From assembly GCF_003073475.1 (NCBI RefSeq), contig NZ_CP029033.1, positions 992,001 to 1,056,000 on the forward strand: a stretch of DNA of 64,000 nt, in the 5' to 3' direction. Both the position numbers and the translations under genes were made by a program. This document shows, piece after piece, positions 26,644 to 38,000 of the stretch. The notes beneath the pieces are model-generated. The model did not search any database. It was not told the origin of the DNA and worked only from the letters and a program-made list of their open reading frames with translations. Position 1 is the first letter of the stretch, and each line of letters opens with the position of its first letter. Source of the stretch: Actinobaculum sp. 313 (GTDB lineage Bacteria > Actinomycetota > Actinomycetes > Actinomycetales > Actinomycetaceae).

Positions 26644-27867
26644 ATGACAAAGATCAAAGTTGCAGGTCCCGTCGCTGAACTAGAAGGCGACGAGATGACG
26701 CGGGTCATCTGGCAGGATATCCGGGAGCGGCTTATCCTTCCTTACCTTGATGTCGATCTGCGCCGCTACGATCTTTCCATTCAGAACCGTGACGCCACCG
26801 ACGACCAGGTGACCGTCGACGCCGCCCACGCCATTGCCGAGCATCATGTTGGCGTCAAATGCGCCACCATCACCCCGGACGAGGCGCGGGTGGAGGAGTT
26901 CGGGCTGAAGAAGATGTGGAAAAGCCCGAATGGCACGATCCGCAACATCCTCGGCGGAGTCGTGTTCCGCGAGCCCATTATCATGTCGAATGTGCCGCGC
27001 CTTGTGCCGCACTGGAAGAAGCCGATTGTCATCGGCCGCCATGCCCATGCCGACCAGTACAAGGCCGCAGACTTCAAGGTGCCCGGCGTCGGCACCGTAA
27101 CCATCTCCTACGTTCCCGACAACGGTGGCGAGCCCATTGAGATGGAGGTGTGCCGAATGCCAGAAGGTGGCGGCATCGCCATGGGGATGTACAACTTTAA
27201 TGAGTCCATCCGCGACTTCGCTCGCGCCTCCTTCAACTACGCGCTGCAGCGCAACTATCCCGTCTATCTCTCGACGAAGAACACCATACTCAAGGCGTAC
27301 GACGGCGCCTTCAAGGACATCTTCGCCGAGGTGTTCGCCACCGAGTACAAGGAGCGTTTCGACGCCGCGGGCCTTACCTATGAGCATCGACTCATCGACG
27401 ATATGGTGGCTTCAGCCTTGAAGTGGGAGGGCGGCTACCTGTGGGCATGTAAGAACTACGACGGCGACGTCGAATCCGATATCGTCGCACAGGGCTTCGG
27501 CTCGCTCGGGCTGATGACATCCGTTCTTATGACCCCGGACGGTCAGACGGTGGAAGCCGAAGCCGCGCATGGCACGGTGACCCGCCACTACCGCCTACAC
27601 CAGCAAGGGCAGCCGACCTCTACCAACCCGATCGCCTCGATCTACGCGTGGACAGGCGGACTGAAGCATCGCGGCGTTCTCGACGGCACACCGGAGGTCA
27701 CCGGCTTCGCCACCACACTGGAAGACGTTATTGTACAAACCGTCGAAAGCGGCAAGATGACCAAGGATCTCGCGCTGCTTATCGGCGCCGAGCAGGAATG
27801 GCTCACTACCGAAGAGTTCATGGATGTGCTCGATACGAACCTACGCGCACGCATCAATATCAACTGA
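26644..27867 (+). CDS. icd: NADP-dependent isocitrate dehydrogenase (eukaryote-like dimeric type)
   Basis: A 407-residue TCA-cycle enzyme that converts isocitrate to 2-oxoglutarate. The N-terminus [20 protein letters not shown] and [20 protein letters not shown] (substrate-binding Ser-Asn and Arg) are those of the type II dimeric family that includes eukaryotic IDH1/2. [20 protein letters not shown] has the metal-binding region, and [10 protein letters not shown] the NADP loop. The ATG at 26644 follows AAGGGAAAGAACGCA; frames extending upstream are not supported. It is separated from the symporter gene by 70 bp. Confidence 0.94.
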   Translation: MTKIKVAGPVAELEGDEMTRVIWQDIRERLILPYLDVDLRRYDLSIQNRDATDDQVTVDAAHAIAEHHVGVKCATITPDEARVEEFGLKKMWKSPNGTIRNILGGVVFREPIIMSNVPRLVPHWKKPIVIGRHAHADQYKAADFKVPGVGTVTISYVPDNGGEPIEMEVCRMPEGGGIAMGMYNFNESIRDFARASFNYALQRNYPVYLSTKNTILKAYDGAFKDIFAEVFATEYKERFDAAGLTYEHRLIDDMVASALKWEGGYLWACKNYDGDVESDIVAQGFGSLGLMTSVLMTPDGQTVEAEAAHGTVTRHYRLHQQGQPTSTNPIASIYAWTGGLKHRGVLDGTPEVTGFATTLEDVIVQTVESGKMTKDLALLIGAEQEWLTTEEFMDVLDTNLRARININ

Positions 27868-27937
27868 CGCATAGGTTTCGCCGCCTACAGTTTGCTCGTC
27901 GCGGTAATTCTCCGACGGCGCAGCAGAAAGGATACGT

Positions 27938-29191
27938 ATGAATGCGCTCAAACGCGCCGGTATTCTCCCCTGGGTTTTAGGAGCAATTGTTCTGGGAGTC
28001 ACCTTCGGACTTTTCCTGCCCCTGCCCGTGGCGCGAGTATTCTTCACCTTTAGCGATATCTTCGCGCAGTTTCTCAACTTTGCCATTCCACTGATTATTG
28101 TGGGCTTGGTGGTGCCGGCTATCGCCGACCTGGGTAAGGGAGCGGGCAAGTGGCTGACGGTGACAGCTGCGATCGCCTACGGCTCAACACTCTTCGCCGG
28201 TTTTCTCACCTACGCCGTGTGTGCCGCCGTGTACCCGAGTCTGCTCTCTACCGGCGGGCTAGCCGCCGTGGAGGACCCCTCAGATACCGCCTATTCCGGG
28301 TATTTCACAATCGAGATTCCACCGGCTTTCGGCGTGATGACTGCGCTGGTGATTGCCTTTGTACTGGGGATCGGCCTGTCTTTGGCACCACGTGGGGTGC
28401 TGCGTAAGGGATTCCTCGAGTTTCGCGTGATCGTCACCGGTCTGATCTCGAAGGTGATCGTGCCGCTTCTTCCGCTGCATATCTTCGGTATCTTCCTCAA
28501 TCTGACGGAGGCCGGTGCAGTGGCGTCCATTATCCGCGTGCTGCTGCGCGTGGTGGTACTGGTTCTTTTGCTCGAGGTAGTTATCCTGTTGGCCCAGTTC
28601 TGCCTGGCAGGCGGTATCGCGAAGAAGAACCCTTTGAAGGCACTGGTGACGATGTTGCCGGCCTATTTCACGGCGTTGGGAACGTCGTCGTCGGCGGCGA
28701 CAATTCCGGTGACCCTGCGTCAGACGCGGAAGAACGGAGTGTCACAACCGGTTGCGAATTTCACCGTGCCACTGTGCGCCACGATTCACCTGGCCGGATC
28801 GACGTCGAAGATCACCGCCTTTGCCCTGGCAATTATTTCCGTCAATCACTTGCCGGTTAGTACGGGGCAGATGGTCGGGTTCATTTTCATGCTCGGTGTG
28901 ACCATGATCGCCGCCCCTGGCGTGCCGGGTGGAGCCATTATGGCTGCCACCGGCATCCTGGCTTCTATGCTCGGATTCAATGATGCCAACGTGGGTCTGA
29001 TGATTGCGACGTACGTGGCCCTTGATTCCTTCGGCACCGCCACCAACGTAACCGGGGACGGGGCAATAGCCTTGATTGTGGAGCGCTTGGCCGGGCCACG
29101 TATCGGTGAAGTGAATGAAAACGTGAAGGGTTTCGACGGGCACCGGACCTTCGACCCCGAGGCCTATTTGGATGAGGTCAGCAAGGCCTGA
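27938..29191 (+). CDS. Dicarboxylate/amino acid:cation symporter (DAACS family), paralogue 2
   Basis: A 417-residue inner-membrane symporter. The Ser-rich hairpin loop is LGTSSSAATIPVTL, the second hairpin loop AAPGVPGGAIMAATG, and the substrate/sodium-site segment FGTATNVTGDGAIALI. It shares family motifs with the 8.0-kb symporter but the two are clearly diverged. CAGAAAGGA lies about 8 bases before the ATG. Its place 70 bp after icd suggests co-transcription, which would fit uptake of a TCA-cycle acid or glutamate, but the substrate is not proven. Confidence 0.87.
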   Translation: MNALKRAGILPWVLGAIVLGVTFGLFLPLPVARVFFTFSDIFAQFLNFAIPLIIVGLVVPAIADLGKGAGKWLTVTAAIAYGSTLFAGFLTYAVCAAVYPSLLSTGGLAAVEDPSDTAYSGYFTIEIPPAFGVMTALVIAFVLGIGLSLAPRGVLRKGFLEFRVIVTGLISKVIVPLLPLHIFGIFLNLTEAGAVASIIRVLLRVVVLVLLLEVVILLAQFCLAGGIAKKNPLKALVTMLPAYFTALGTSSSAATIPVTLRQTRKNGVSQPVANFTVPLCATIHLAGSTSKITAFALAIISVNHLPVSTGQMVGFIFMLGVTMIAAPGVPGGAIMAATGILASMLGFNDANVGLMIATYVALDSFGTATNVTGDGAIALIVERLAGPRIGEVNENVKGFDGHRTFDPEAYLDEVSKA

Positions 29192-29267
29192 ATCGTTCCG
29201 ATAGTTGAGGTATCTGATATCTGGAGCGCTCCGATAGCCGCTGCGTCCGGACGCCGCACATGCCGTC

Positions 29268-29366
29268 GGTTGGGTTCGGGCTTAACACCTGTCCGGTCCG
29301 GACCCAACCGGTGGTTGAGGGCTTACATCGCCTCAACGTCCGGGCTAACATCCGCCCAGCCCGGAC
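29268..29366. terminator. Cluster of three hairpins between convergent symporter and pfk genes
   Basis: Three stems follow one another: GGTTGGGT / ACCCAACC (29268-29275 with 29302-29309), GTTGAGG / CCTCAAC (29314-29320 with 29331-29337) and GTCCGGGCT / AGCCCGGAC (29338-29346 with 29358-29366). They separate genes that point at each other and probably terminate both. Confidence 0.65.
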
Positions 29367-29382
29367 TTCGCAAAAGAAGTCT

Positions 29383-31644
29383 TTAACCCTCGAAGATGTC
29401 CAGCGGTTGCAGCGGCTCGGTGTAGTTCTTGTCGGCCACTGTGTACAGAACCGAATATAGGTTCAGCCACCACGGGTCATAGGGGAGGCGAGTGGCCATA
29501 TCGATCTGTTCATCCATATGCGAGAGAGGATAGGTCTGCACGGTCCCGTCCGCCATACCCACGTGAGCCCCGCGGTGGCGCCCGGTGTGCAATTGCCGCT
29601 CCAGCTCATCAATGGCGTAGGTTGTTAGCCGCACGGCGAGTGTCCGATCAAAAGGTGAGGGATTTCCGCCCTGCTGCATATGACCGAGGATGGCTGGCCG
29701 CACGTCGAACAGGCCATGCCCCTCTTCCTGGAAGACACGAGTGAGTAGATCGGTGGTGTAATACTCCGAGGCCTGCTCGCATCGGACCACCAGGTACAGC
29801 TCGCGGCCCGCCTTGAAGCTTTCGACCATGCGCTGCGTATCCGCGGAGAGTTGCGCCAACGTAATGCCACGCTCGTACAAATACACCTGCTCCGCCCCGG
29901 AGGAGATACCGCTCATAAGCGCGAGGAACCCGCACTTGCGCCCCATTGTTTCGGCGACGAAGCAGCGGCGGGAGGCACTTGCGGACTGCTTGATACGGTC
30001 GAGCACTTCCGTATTGTTATTCAGGGCCGTATCGGCGCCGATTGACAGCTCGGAGCCGGGCAGATTGTTATCAATGGAGGCTGGAACGCAGACGAAGGGA
30101 ATGTTGAAGGCCGGGAAGCGGTCACGTTCGCGCAGCAGGCGCCAGATGGACTCGTAGCCGGCGAAGCCTCCGATCATTAAGATGGCGTCGATGCGATGCT
30201 CTTCGATGGCGCGACCGAGTGCGTAGTACTGTTCTACAGCGGGTCCGGTGCGCCGCGTTCCCAGCGCCGCGCCTCCCGCGCCCACCCAAGAATCGACATC
30301 GCCCCAGGTCAGTTCATGCACGTCGCCGTCGATCAGCCCGGGGAAGCCACCGTTAACACCCAGCATGGTGAAGCCACGGTCGACGCCCAGTCTCACCGCA
30401 GCTCGCGCCGCAGTATTCATACCGGGAGCGAGACCGCCGGCATGCATGATGGCAACGCGAGCGCCGCTCCCGGCTCCGTGCCGTGTTGGCACCGGGGAGG
30501 ATATCGTCTCGAAGATATCAATCATTTGCCGGTAGCCGACGCCACGTGAGTCGACCGCCGCATCGTAATCGCCGTCCTTCAGGTAGCCCTTCACCGCGCG
30601 TGTATCGGCGACGGCTTGGTGTAGAGGTCGGCGTGTGATGCGGTTGCGGTTTGTTGCGATGATGCACGGCTCGGCCTCGTCGTCGGCGCGGACAGCTTCC
30701 AGAGCCGCTGTGTATCCCAGCAGGGTCGGCATCCACCGGTCATAGGCCGAGGGCGTGCCGCCGCGTTGCACGTGGCCGAGGGCGGTGATACGCGCCTCTT
30801 CGCCAAGCCCGTCCGCCAAGACGTCGCGCACCTGCGTGGCGGTAATGGGCAGACCGGCACGGTCCTGGGCGCCTTCGGCAACCACAATAATGGAGTCGCG
30901 GCGTCCCGCCGCCCGCCCGGTGCGCAGTTTCTCGCACAATTGCTCTTCCCATCCCGGCGCGGGAGGAAGTTCCGGGATGAAAACGTAGTCACACCCGCCG
31001 GCAATGGCGCTCATCAGCGCCAGATAACCGCAGCGCCTGCCCATCACCTCGATAATGAAGGTACGCTGGTGTGATGCGGCGGTGGAGGAAATAGCGTCAA
31101 TCGCGTCGACAATGCGATGTAATGCGGAGTCAGTTCCAACGGTCATATCCGATCCGACCAGATCGTTATCAATCGAACCGACGACGCCGACTAGGTGCAA
31201 GCGTGGATGTGCCGCTGCCACCTCGGGGGTAATCTCGCCGCGTTCCACGAGTTCAGCCAGCAATTCCGGCCAGAGGGAACGCAGTTCGGCCGCCCCGGTG
31301 AGCGTACCGTCTCCACCAATGGCAACGACGCGGTCTATGCCGAGTGCGGCGAGATTTCGGACCGCAGCTCGCATACCCTCGCGAGTACGGAACGCTTCGC
31401 TGCGAGCGGTGCCAATACGCGTCCCGCCCTGGTTGAGAATGTTGGAGACATCAGACCAACCGGTTTCGCGGATGAGATCGCCGCCTTCGACGGCGCCTTT
31501 CCACCCTTCATAGATGGCATAGGGAACGGCACCGGCGTGGATAGTTGTGCGCACGACGGCGCGCACAACTGCATTCATCCCCGGTGCGTCACCGCCTGAT
31601 GTCAGGACGGCAATTCTTTGGCGACTATCTGCATTCGAGCTCAC
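29383..31644 (-). CDS. pfk: ATP-dependent 6-phosphofructokinase, eukaryote-type tandem-domain protein
   Basis: A 753-residue glycolytic kinase made of two fused PFK domains; bacterial PfkA is normally about 320 residues with one. In the first half (about 1-380) IAVLTSGGDAPGMNAVVRAV, IGGDGTLTGA and VVGSIDNDLVGSDMTVGTDS keep the ATP loop and catalytic Asp. In the second half VAIMHAGGLAPGMNTAARAA, LMIGGFAGYESIW and VPASIDNNLPGSELSIGADT replace the ATP loop and resemble the regulatory half of animal and fungal PFK ('GGFEAYE', 'NN.PGSD.S.GADTALN'). The GTG at 31644 gives the proper N-terminus; CACAAT lies 6 bases upstream (31656-31651) with no Shine-Dalgarno, as in leaderless genes. The second half is probably allosteric. 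Confidence 0.88.
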   Translation of the reverse strand: MSSNADSRQRIAVLTSGGDAPGMNAVVRAVVRTTIHAGAVPYAIYEGWKGAVEGGDLIRETGWSDVSNILNQGGTRIGTARSEAFRTREGMRAAVRNLAALGIDRVVAIGGDGTLTGAAELRSLWPELLAELVERGEITPEVAAAHPRLHLVGVVGSIDNDLVGSDMTVGTDSALHRIVDAIDAISSTAASHQRTFIIEVMGRRCGYLALMSAIAGGCDYVFIPELPPAPGWEEQLCEKLRTGRAAGRRDSIIVVAEGAQDRAGLPITATQVRDVLADGLGEEARITALGHVQRGGTPSAYDRWMPTLLGYTAALEAVRADDEAEPCIIATNRNRITRRPLHQAVADTRAVKGYLKDGDYDAAVDSRGVGYRQMIDIFETISSPVPTRHGAGSGARVAIMHAGGLAPGMNTAARAAVRLGVDRGFTMLGVNGGFPGLIDGDVHELTWGDVDSWVGAGGAALGTRRTGPAVEQYYALGRAIEEHRIDAILMIGGFAGYESIWRLLRERDRFPAFNIPFVCVPASIDNNLPGSELSIGADTALNNNTEVLDRIKQSASASRRCFVAETMGRKCGFLALMSGISSGAEQVYLYERGITLAQLSADTQRMVESFKAGRELYLVVRCEQASEYYTTDLLTRVFQEEGHGLFDVRPAILGHMQQGGNPSPFDRTLAVRLTTYAIDELERQLHTGRHRGAHVGMADGTVQTYPLSHMDEQIDMATRLPYDPWWLNLYSVLYTVADKNYTEPLQPLDIFEG

Positions 31645-32023
31645 ACCTCTATTGTGCCCTCTTGCAGCAAGTCTGTGGTGGGAGTCAGGGCCTAATGCGC
31701 CTCTGGTGTGAGCCCCTCCAGTCTGCCTTTGTGAGCCCCTCCAGTCCGCCCGGTGTACGCCCGCTAATCCGCCCCATGCGCCCCTCTTGTCCGTCCATCC
31801 ACAGGTCGTTTTTTGCAGGATTCTCGATTGTGTCACAATGCGGTTTTGACCGAATATGCGTGAATCCACGGGTTTTACCTAGATGAGGGTTTACGTGACC
31901 TGTGCCATTTTTTGCAGACTTGAGGAAATCTGTTGCAGGGACGCGGACGCCCTTTTACTATCGTGCCCATATAGGGCCTACCGCTGCACGTAGCCGTGCT
32001 GGGTCCACGACCTGGAGGGAACA
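31645..32023. promoter_or_regulatory. Divergent control region between pfk and the amylopullulanase gene
   Basis: About 380 bp between divergent starts. Near pfk a unit GTGAGCCCCTCCAGTC occurs twice (about 31709 and 31732). Nearer the amylase gene TTTTTTGCAG occurs twice (about 31810 and 31909) and GGGTTTTACC / GGGTTTAC lie between. Such repeats could bind a sugar-responsive regulator, but no known operator is recognised. The region ends with GGAGGGA before the amylase ATG. Confidence 0.4.
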
Positions 32024-35000
32024 ATGCACACCCGACGTATAACTGCACTGCTTGGAGCTGGCGCACTGACCGCCAGCGGCCTGATCGCGCTCCCCGGACT
32101 GCCGGCGGTGGCCGCAGATGGACCATACTCTCTAGCAGGGGATCTGCAAAGCGAGATTTCCACCTGCGCTGACTGGGATGAGAAGTGTACCGCTACCGAA
32201 CTGACGGAGACCTCGGAGGGCATCTACGAATTCACTGCCACCGTGCCCGCAGGGTCGTGGGAGTACAAGATTGTCGGCGGACATTCCTGGAACAACTCGT
32301 GGGGTAACGGTGACGCTAACATGCCGATCACCGTGGCCGGAGATACACAAGTCACCTTCCAGTTCAACGCCACGACCAACAAGGTGGGAGTGGCGCTGGA
32401 CCTGGGTGACACGTCTTACACACCCGCGGACGATGCGATTATCGCCGCGCCGGCTTCTCGCGGATCCGGCGAGAATTTCTACTTCGTTCTCACTGATCGT
32501 TTTGCCAACGGCGACAGTTCCAATGACACCGGCGGATTGGATAGCGATCCGCTGGTATCGGGGTACGACCCGACGAATAAGGGCTTCTATCAGGGCGGCG
32601 ATATCGCCGGACTGCGCGAGAGGCTCGATTACATCGAGTCCCTTGGGACAACGGCCATCTGGTTGACGCCTTCCTTCAAGAACCAGCCCGTGCAGGGCAG
32701 CGGCAGCGATGCTTCGGCCGGATACCATGGCTACTGGGTGACCGACTTTACGCAGCTTGACCCTCATTTGGGTACCAATGACGAGTTCAAGGCCTTCATC
32801 GAGGATGCGCACTCGCGCGGCATCAAGGTGTACTTCGACATCATCGTCAACCACACCGCTGATCTCATCGAGTACGAGGGCGATTCGACGTCGTACGTCT
32901 CGCTAGCGGACTCGCCGTACAAGGATGCCGCGGGGCAGACCTTCGACCCGGCCGCAATTGCCGGAACGACCTTCCCAGAGCTTGACGCTGCCACGTCATT
33001 CCCCTATGTTCCGCAGCGGCAGGGCGACGTCGTCCCCGCTGAACTCAACGATGTGACGCTTTACCACAACCGTGGCAACTCCACCTGGTCGGGTGAGTCG
33101 GTGACCTACGGCGACTTCGACGGGCTGGACGACCTCATGACCGAGAATCCGGTGGTCGAGCAGACCTTTGAAGAGGTGTACAAGGCGTGGATGGACTTCG
33201 GGATCGACGGTTTCCGCATCGACACCGCCAAGCATGTGAACTTCCAGTTCTGGAAGGACTGGACTGCGGGGATATCCGAATACGCCGAGGCGACGAATCC
33301 AGACTTCTTCACCTTCGGAGAGGTCTACGACAATGCCGCAACCGACCGTGCTCCCTACGTGCGGCAAACCGATATGGGAGCTACCCTCGACTTCGGTTTC
33401 CAAGACTCGGTGAAGAACTACGCGAGCGGCTACACGGCGCAGTCACTAGCCGGTACCTTTGCCGCGGACGACTATTTCACGACCGCCACATCCAATGCAG
33501 GTGACATGCCGACTTTCTTGGGCAATCATGACATGGGCCGGATCGGATACCTCTTGAATTCCGCCGGGGCGGATCAGCCGGAGACACGAAGCGTACTTGC
33601 CCACGAAATCATGTTCCTTACCCGCGGCCAGCCGGTGGTCTACTACGGCGACGAGCAGGGATTCGCGGGAACCGGCAACGACAAGGATGCCCGGCAGTCG
33701 CTATTCGCCTCGCAGACCGCCGAATACCGGAACCAACAGCTGCTGGACGGTAGCACCTTCGGTGCCGGTGACCACTACGATCAGACGACGACGCTATACA
33801 CAACGATTTCTGAAGTTGCCACGCTACGCTCCTCCACACCGGCTTTGCGTGTCGGCGCGCAGATCGAGCTTTACGCGGAGAAGGGCCCCGGAGTCTACGC
33901 CTTCTCGCGAGTGGACCGCGACGAGAAGATCGAGTACGTCGTCGCCGTTAACAACGCGACTTCTGCTTCCACGGCGACTTTCACAACGCTGACTCCGGGG
34001 GCCTCCTATACCGGGGTATATGGGACTGATGATAGTCTCACGGCCGACGCCGCAGGTCAGGTGACCGTCGCGGTGGCGCCTCTGTCCGCTGTTGTATTCC
34101 GGGCTGATCGGCAGGTTGCTGCCGCCGATCAGCAGGGCGTAGTGGTCACGCCGACGGCCGGTGAGGCTCTGACCGTGCAGGCGACCACCTTGGCGGGGCA
34201 GAACGTCAGTGAATCCCTGGTTCCGGTAACAGCCACTGTGCAGGATGATCATTGGGCGGAGACGACTTTTGCCTACCGGCTGGTGGGCACAAACGAGTGG
34301 ACGAGCCTGGGAACGGCAACCGGTGATTCCCCGCGCGTCTTCCACGATGTCAGTGGCCTGAAAGAGGGAACACTCATCGAGTACCGGGCGATCTCGGTGG
34401 ACGCCGAAGGGAAAGTGGCGGCTAATACCGGCTTCGGCTCGTTGGGTGTGAACCAATCGATTGGTGCGCAGGACTCCGGTAACGATAATACGACCGGCAT
34501 GGTGAGCATCCCCGGTACGCACCAGCTTGCGCTGGGATGCACGGGCAACTGGCAGCCCGCCTGTGATCAGACCCAGCTGACCGCAGTGGCCGGAACCGAC
34601 TGGTACAGCGGTACTTTCACCCTGCCGGCCGGTAACTACGAGTACAAGATCGCCCTCGGTGGTAGTTGGGATGTGAACTTTGGTGCGGGGGCCGTGCCAA
34701 ATGGTGCGAATGTGGCTTACACGGTGGCCGCCGAGGGCCCGGTCACTTTCTATTACAACGCGAAGACTCACGAGTTCTTCAATACCGCCGAGCATCCGCC
34801 CTACACGGTGCCGGGCAATTTCAATGCGGCCGTGGGCTGTGCGCAGGACTGGGATCCTGCCTGCCTGGCAACACTGATGACGGATCCAGATGGGGACGGC
34901 ATCTTCACCTTCTCCACGACGCGGCTTCCCGCCACGCCAATCGAGGCAAAGGTCTCCGAATCGCTGAGTTGGGATGTCGCCTATGGCCGAGATGGAAACG

Positions 35001-38000
35001 GAGCCGGTGGTTCTCCGAATTACCAGTTCGACGCGGTTCCTGCCGGTAAGCTCGCCGTGTTCACCTACAATCCCTCCACCCATATCCTCACACTTGAGGT
35101 AACCGATATACCGGTGGTGGGTGACGGGCAGGCCATCGGCTACTGGTTGGATGAGGAGACCCTCGCCTGGCCGGCCGATGTGGCCACCGATGGCGCCACC
35201 TACACGCTCTACTATGCGAAAAATGGGGGAATAACACGCCAGGGTGCCGACGTCTCGGGAGCTGACGGTAGTGTTGCCCTGCAGGTCAAGGCCGGAGGGT
35301 TGACAAGCGAACAGAAGGAACAGGATCCCTATCTGACCGCGAAATATACCTCGGCCCGCAAGGACTATGTGGCACTCACGCCCGAGGAACCGCTGGATAG
35401 AGACCTTATCGAGACCATTCTGACCGGTGAGATAGAGGTGTTGCAGGCCGATGCCAACGGCAATCCGGTTGCATTCACATCCCTGCAGACCGCACGCGTC
35501 CTCGATGCCCTTTACGCGCAGAAGGCCGCGCAGCGCGAGCAGGGAGTCTCCTTCCAGGGAAAGACGCCAACGCTTTCTCTCTGGGCACCGACGGCGCAGT
35601 CGGTAACACTGCGTCTGTATGACGATCTTTCCGCCGAGGGTGAGCCGCAGGAGCTGCCCATGGAGCGGCAGAGTGACGGATCCTGGACGATTACGGGTGA
35701 GGCTTCTTGGGCCAACCGGGCATATCTGTATGACGTGGAGGTATATGTTCCTCCGACGGCAATCACCGCCGGTGACGAGGCGCAGGAGGCCATCGCCGGC
35801 ACAGTGGTTCATAACATTGTCACCGACCCCAACTCGGTGGGCCTGACGACCGACTCCAAGCAGTCCGTTATCGTGAACCTGGACGATCCGGAGGCCATGC
35901 CGGAGGTGTGGAGCGATACGGCGTCGCCGGTTATTGCCCAGTTCTCGGACCGTGCCATCCTCGAAATGCACGTGCGTGACTTCTCAATCGCGGATGAAAC
36001 AGTTCCGGAGGCTCTACGCGGAACCTACGGAGCATTCGGCGTGTCCGATTCCGACGGGATGAAGGAGCTGCGGGAGCTATCAGATGCCGGAATGAACACC
36101 ATCCATCTGCTTCCGACCTACGACATCGCCTCCATTCCGGAAGACAGGTCCGCGCAGGAAATCCCTCAGGTGCCAGAGGCCGCTGCCGATTCCTCCGAGC
36201 AACAAGAGGCCGTGATGGCCGTTGCCGACCAGGACGGATACAACTGGGGTTACGATCCCTTCCACTACACGACGCCGGAGGGATCCTACGCCAGTGACGG
36301 CAACCAGGATGGTGCTGCGCGCACTGCGGAATACCGCTCAATGGTGGGGCATCTGCACGCAGCCGGTTACCAGGTGGTGCTCGATGAGGTGTTCAACCAC
36401 ACCTATGCCTGCGGGCAGGATGAGACTTCGGTGTTCGAGAAGATCGTCCCCGGTTACTACCATCGGCTGGGCTATGCGGGGCAGACCCTGAACAGCCCGT
36501 GCTGTGCCGAATATGCGACCGAACATGCCATGGCGGAGGATCTCATGATCGATTCGCTGGTGACATGGGCGAAGGAATACAAGGTGGACGGCTTCCGTTT
36601 CGACCTCATGGAGTTCAACTCCGTGCAGTCCATGCAGAAGATCCGCGCTGCCCTTGATGAACTAACCCTGGCCGAAGATGGTGTGGACGGGAAGTCCATG
36701 TACCTGTACGGCGAGGGGTGGGCATTCGGCACCACCGCCGACGGTTCGCGGTTCGAGCCCTCCATCCAGGGTAGGCTCGGCGGCACCGGGATCGGAACCT
36801 TCAATGATCGCCTGCGCGACGCAGTGCATGGCGCCCAATCCGACGGTAAGAATGACACCCAGGGCTTCGGCAACGGCTTGTATACCGATCCGAACGGCAT
36901 TGCCGGTGGTGACGCCGACCAGTTGCGCTTCTACACCGACACGATCCGAATCGGTCTGGCCGGTAATCTGAGCGATTTCACTATCACTGCCGCGGACGGG
37001 ACCGAAAAGACCGGCGCCGAGATAACCTTCAACGGTGCCAGCGTCGGATATGCCACCCAGCCGTATGAGTCGGTGAACTACGTTGACGCACACGATAATG
37101 AGACACTCTACGATCTCAACGTTTGGAAGATGCCGATGGGCTCCAGCATGGAGGACCGGGTGCGAATGAACACGCTGTCCCTGGCCACGGTTACCCTCGG
37201 ACAGTCGCCCGTGTTCTGGCATGGTGGCACCGATCTATTGCGTAGTAAGTCACTGGACCGTAACTCCTACAACTCCGGTGACTGGTTCAATGCGATTGAT
37301 TGGTCGGGGCAGACGAGTAACTTCGGCGTCGGCTTGCCTCCGGCACGCGATAATTCTGCGCGGTGGGACGCCATGCGGCCGTACCTTTCCAACGCGAATC
37401 TGGTGCCGGATGCGGCCGCCATGACGGCGTCGCATGAGCAGGCACTTGATCTGCTCCGCCTGCGTTCCAGTTCGGAGCTATTCACCTTGGACGACGCCGA
37501 TCTGATTAAGGAGAAGGTGTCCTTCCCGAACGCCGGCCCCAATGCGACGCCCGGCCTGCTTGTAATGCGTATCGATGACACTGCGGGTGCCGATATCGAT
37601 CCCGAACGTGATGGTCTGCTGGTTGTCTTTAATGCCTCGCCCAACGCGATCACGGAGGCGATCAATGGCATGGAGGGTACTGACCTCACACTGTCACAGA
37701 TCCAACAGGATGGTGGTGACGAGGTCGTCAAGCAGACCGTGTGGGATAACGGCACAGTCACCATCCCCGGTCGCACCGTGGCGGTTCTTGAACAGAAGCA
37801 GACCGTCAACGGCTGCGAGGCCGAGGGGAACTGCACCTTCTTCTTGAGTTCTGAGGACCTCTCGATTACCGACATCATGTTCCACTTCGTAGAGGATGGC
37901 ACACCTATTGCGGGAGACTGGGACGGTGACGGTAGCGACGAGGTCGGGTTCCGGATCGCTGGCAGCAACGAGTTCGTGCTGCGTGGCGACGACGGCGCAT

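Noticed and set aside
33824..35971. Long reverse-strand open frame opposite the amylopullulanase gene
   Set aside because: It lies wholly antisense to a protein with clear domains and catalytic motifs, and its own translation matches no family. GC-rich genes commonly leave such mirror frames open.
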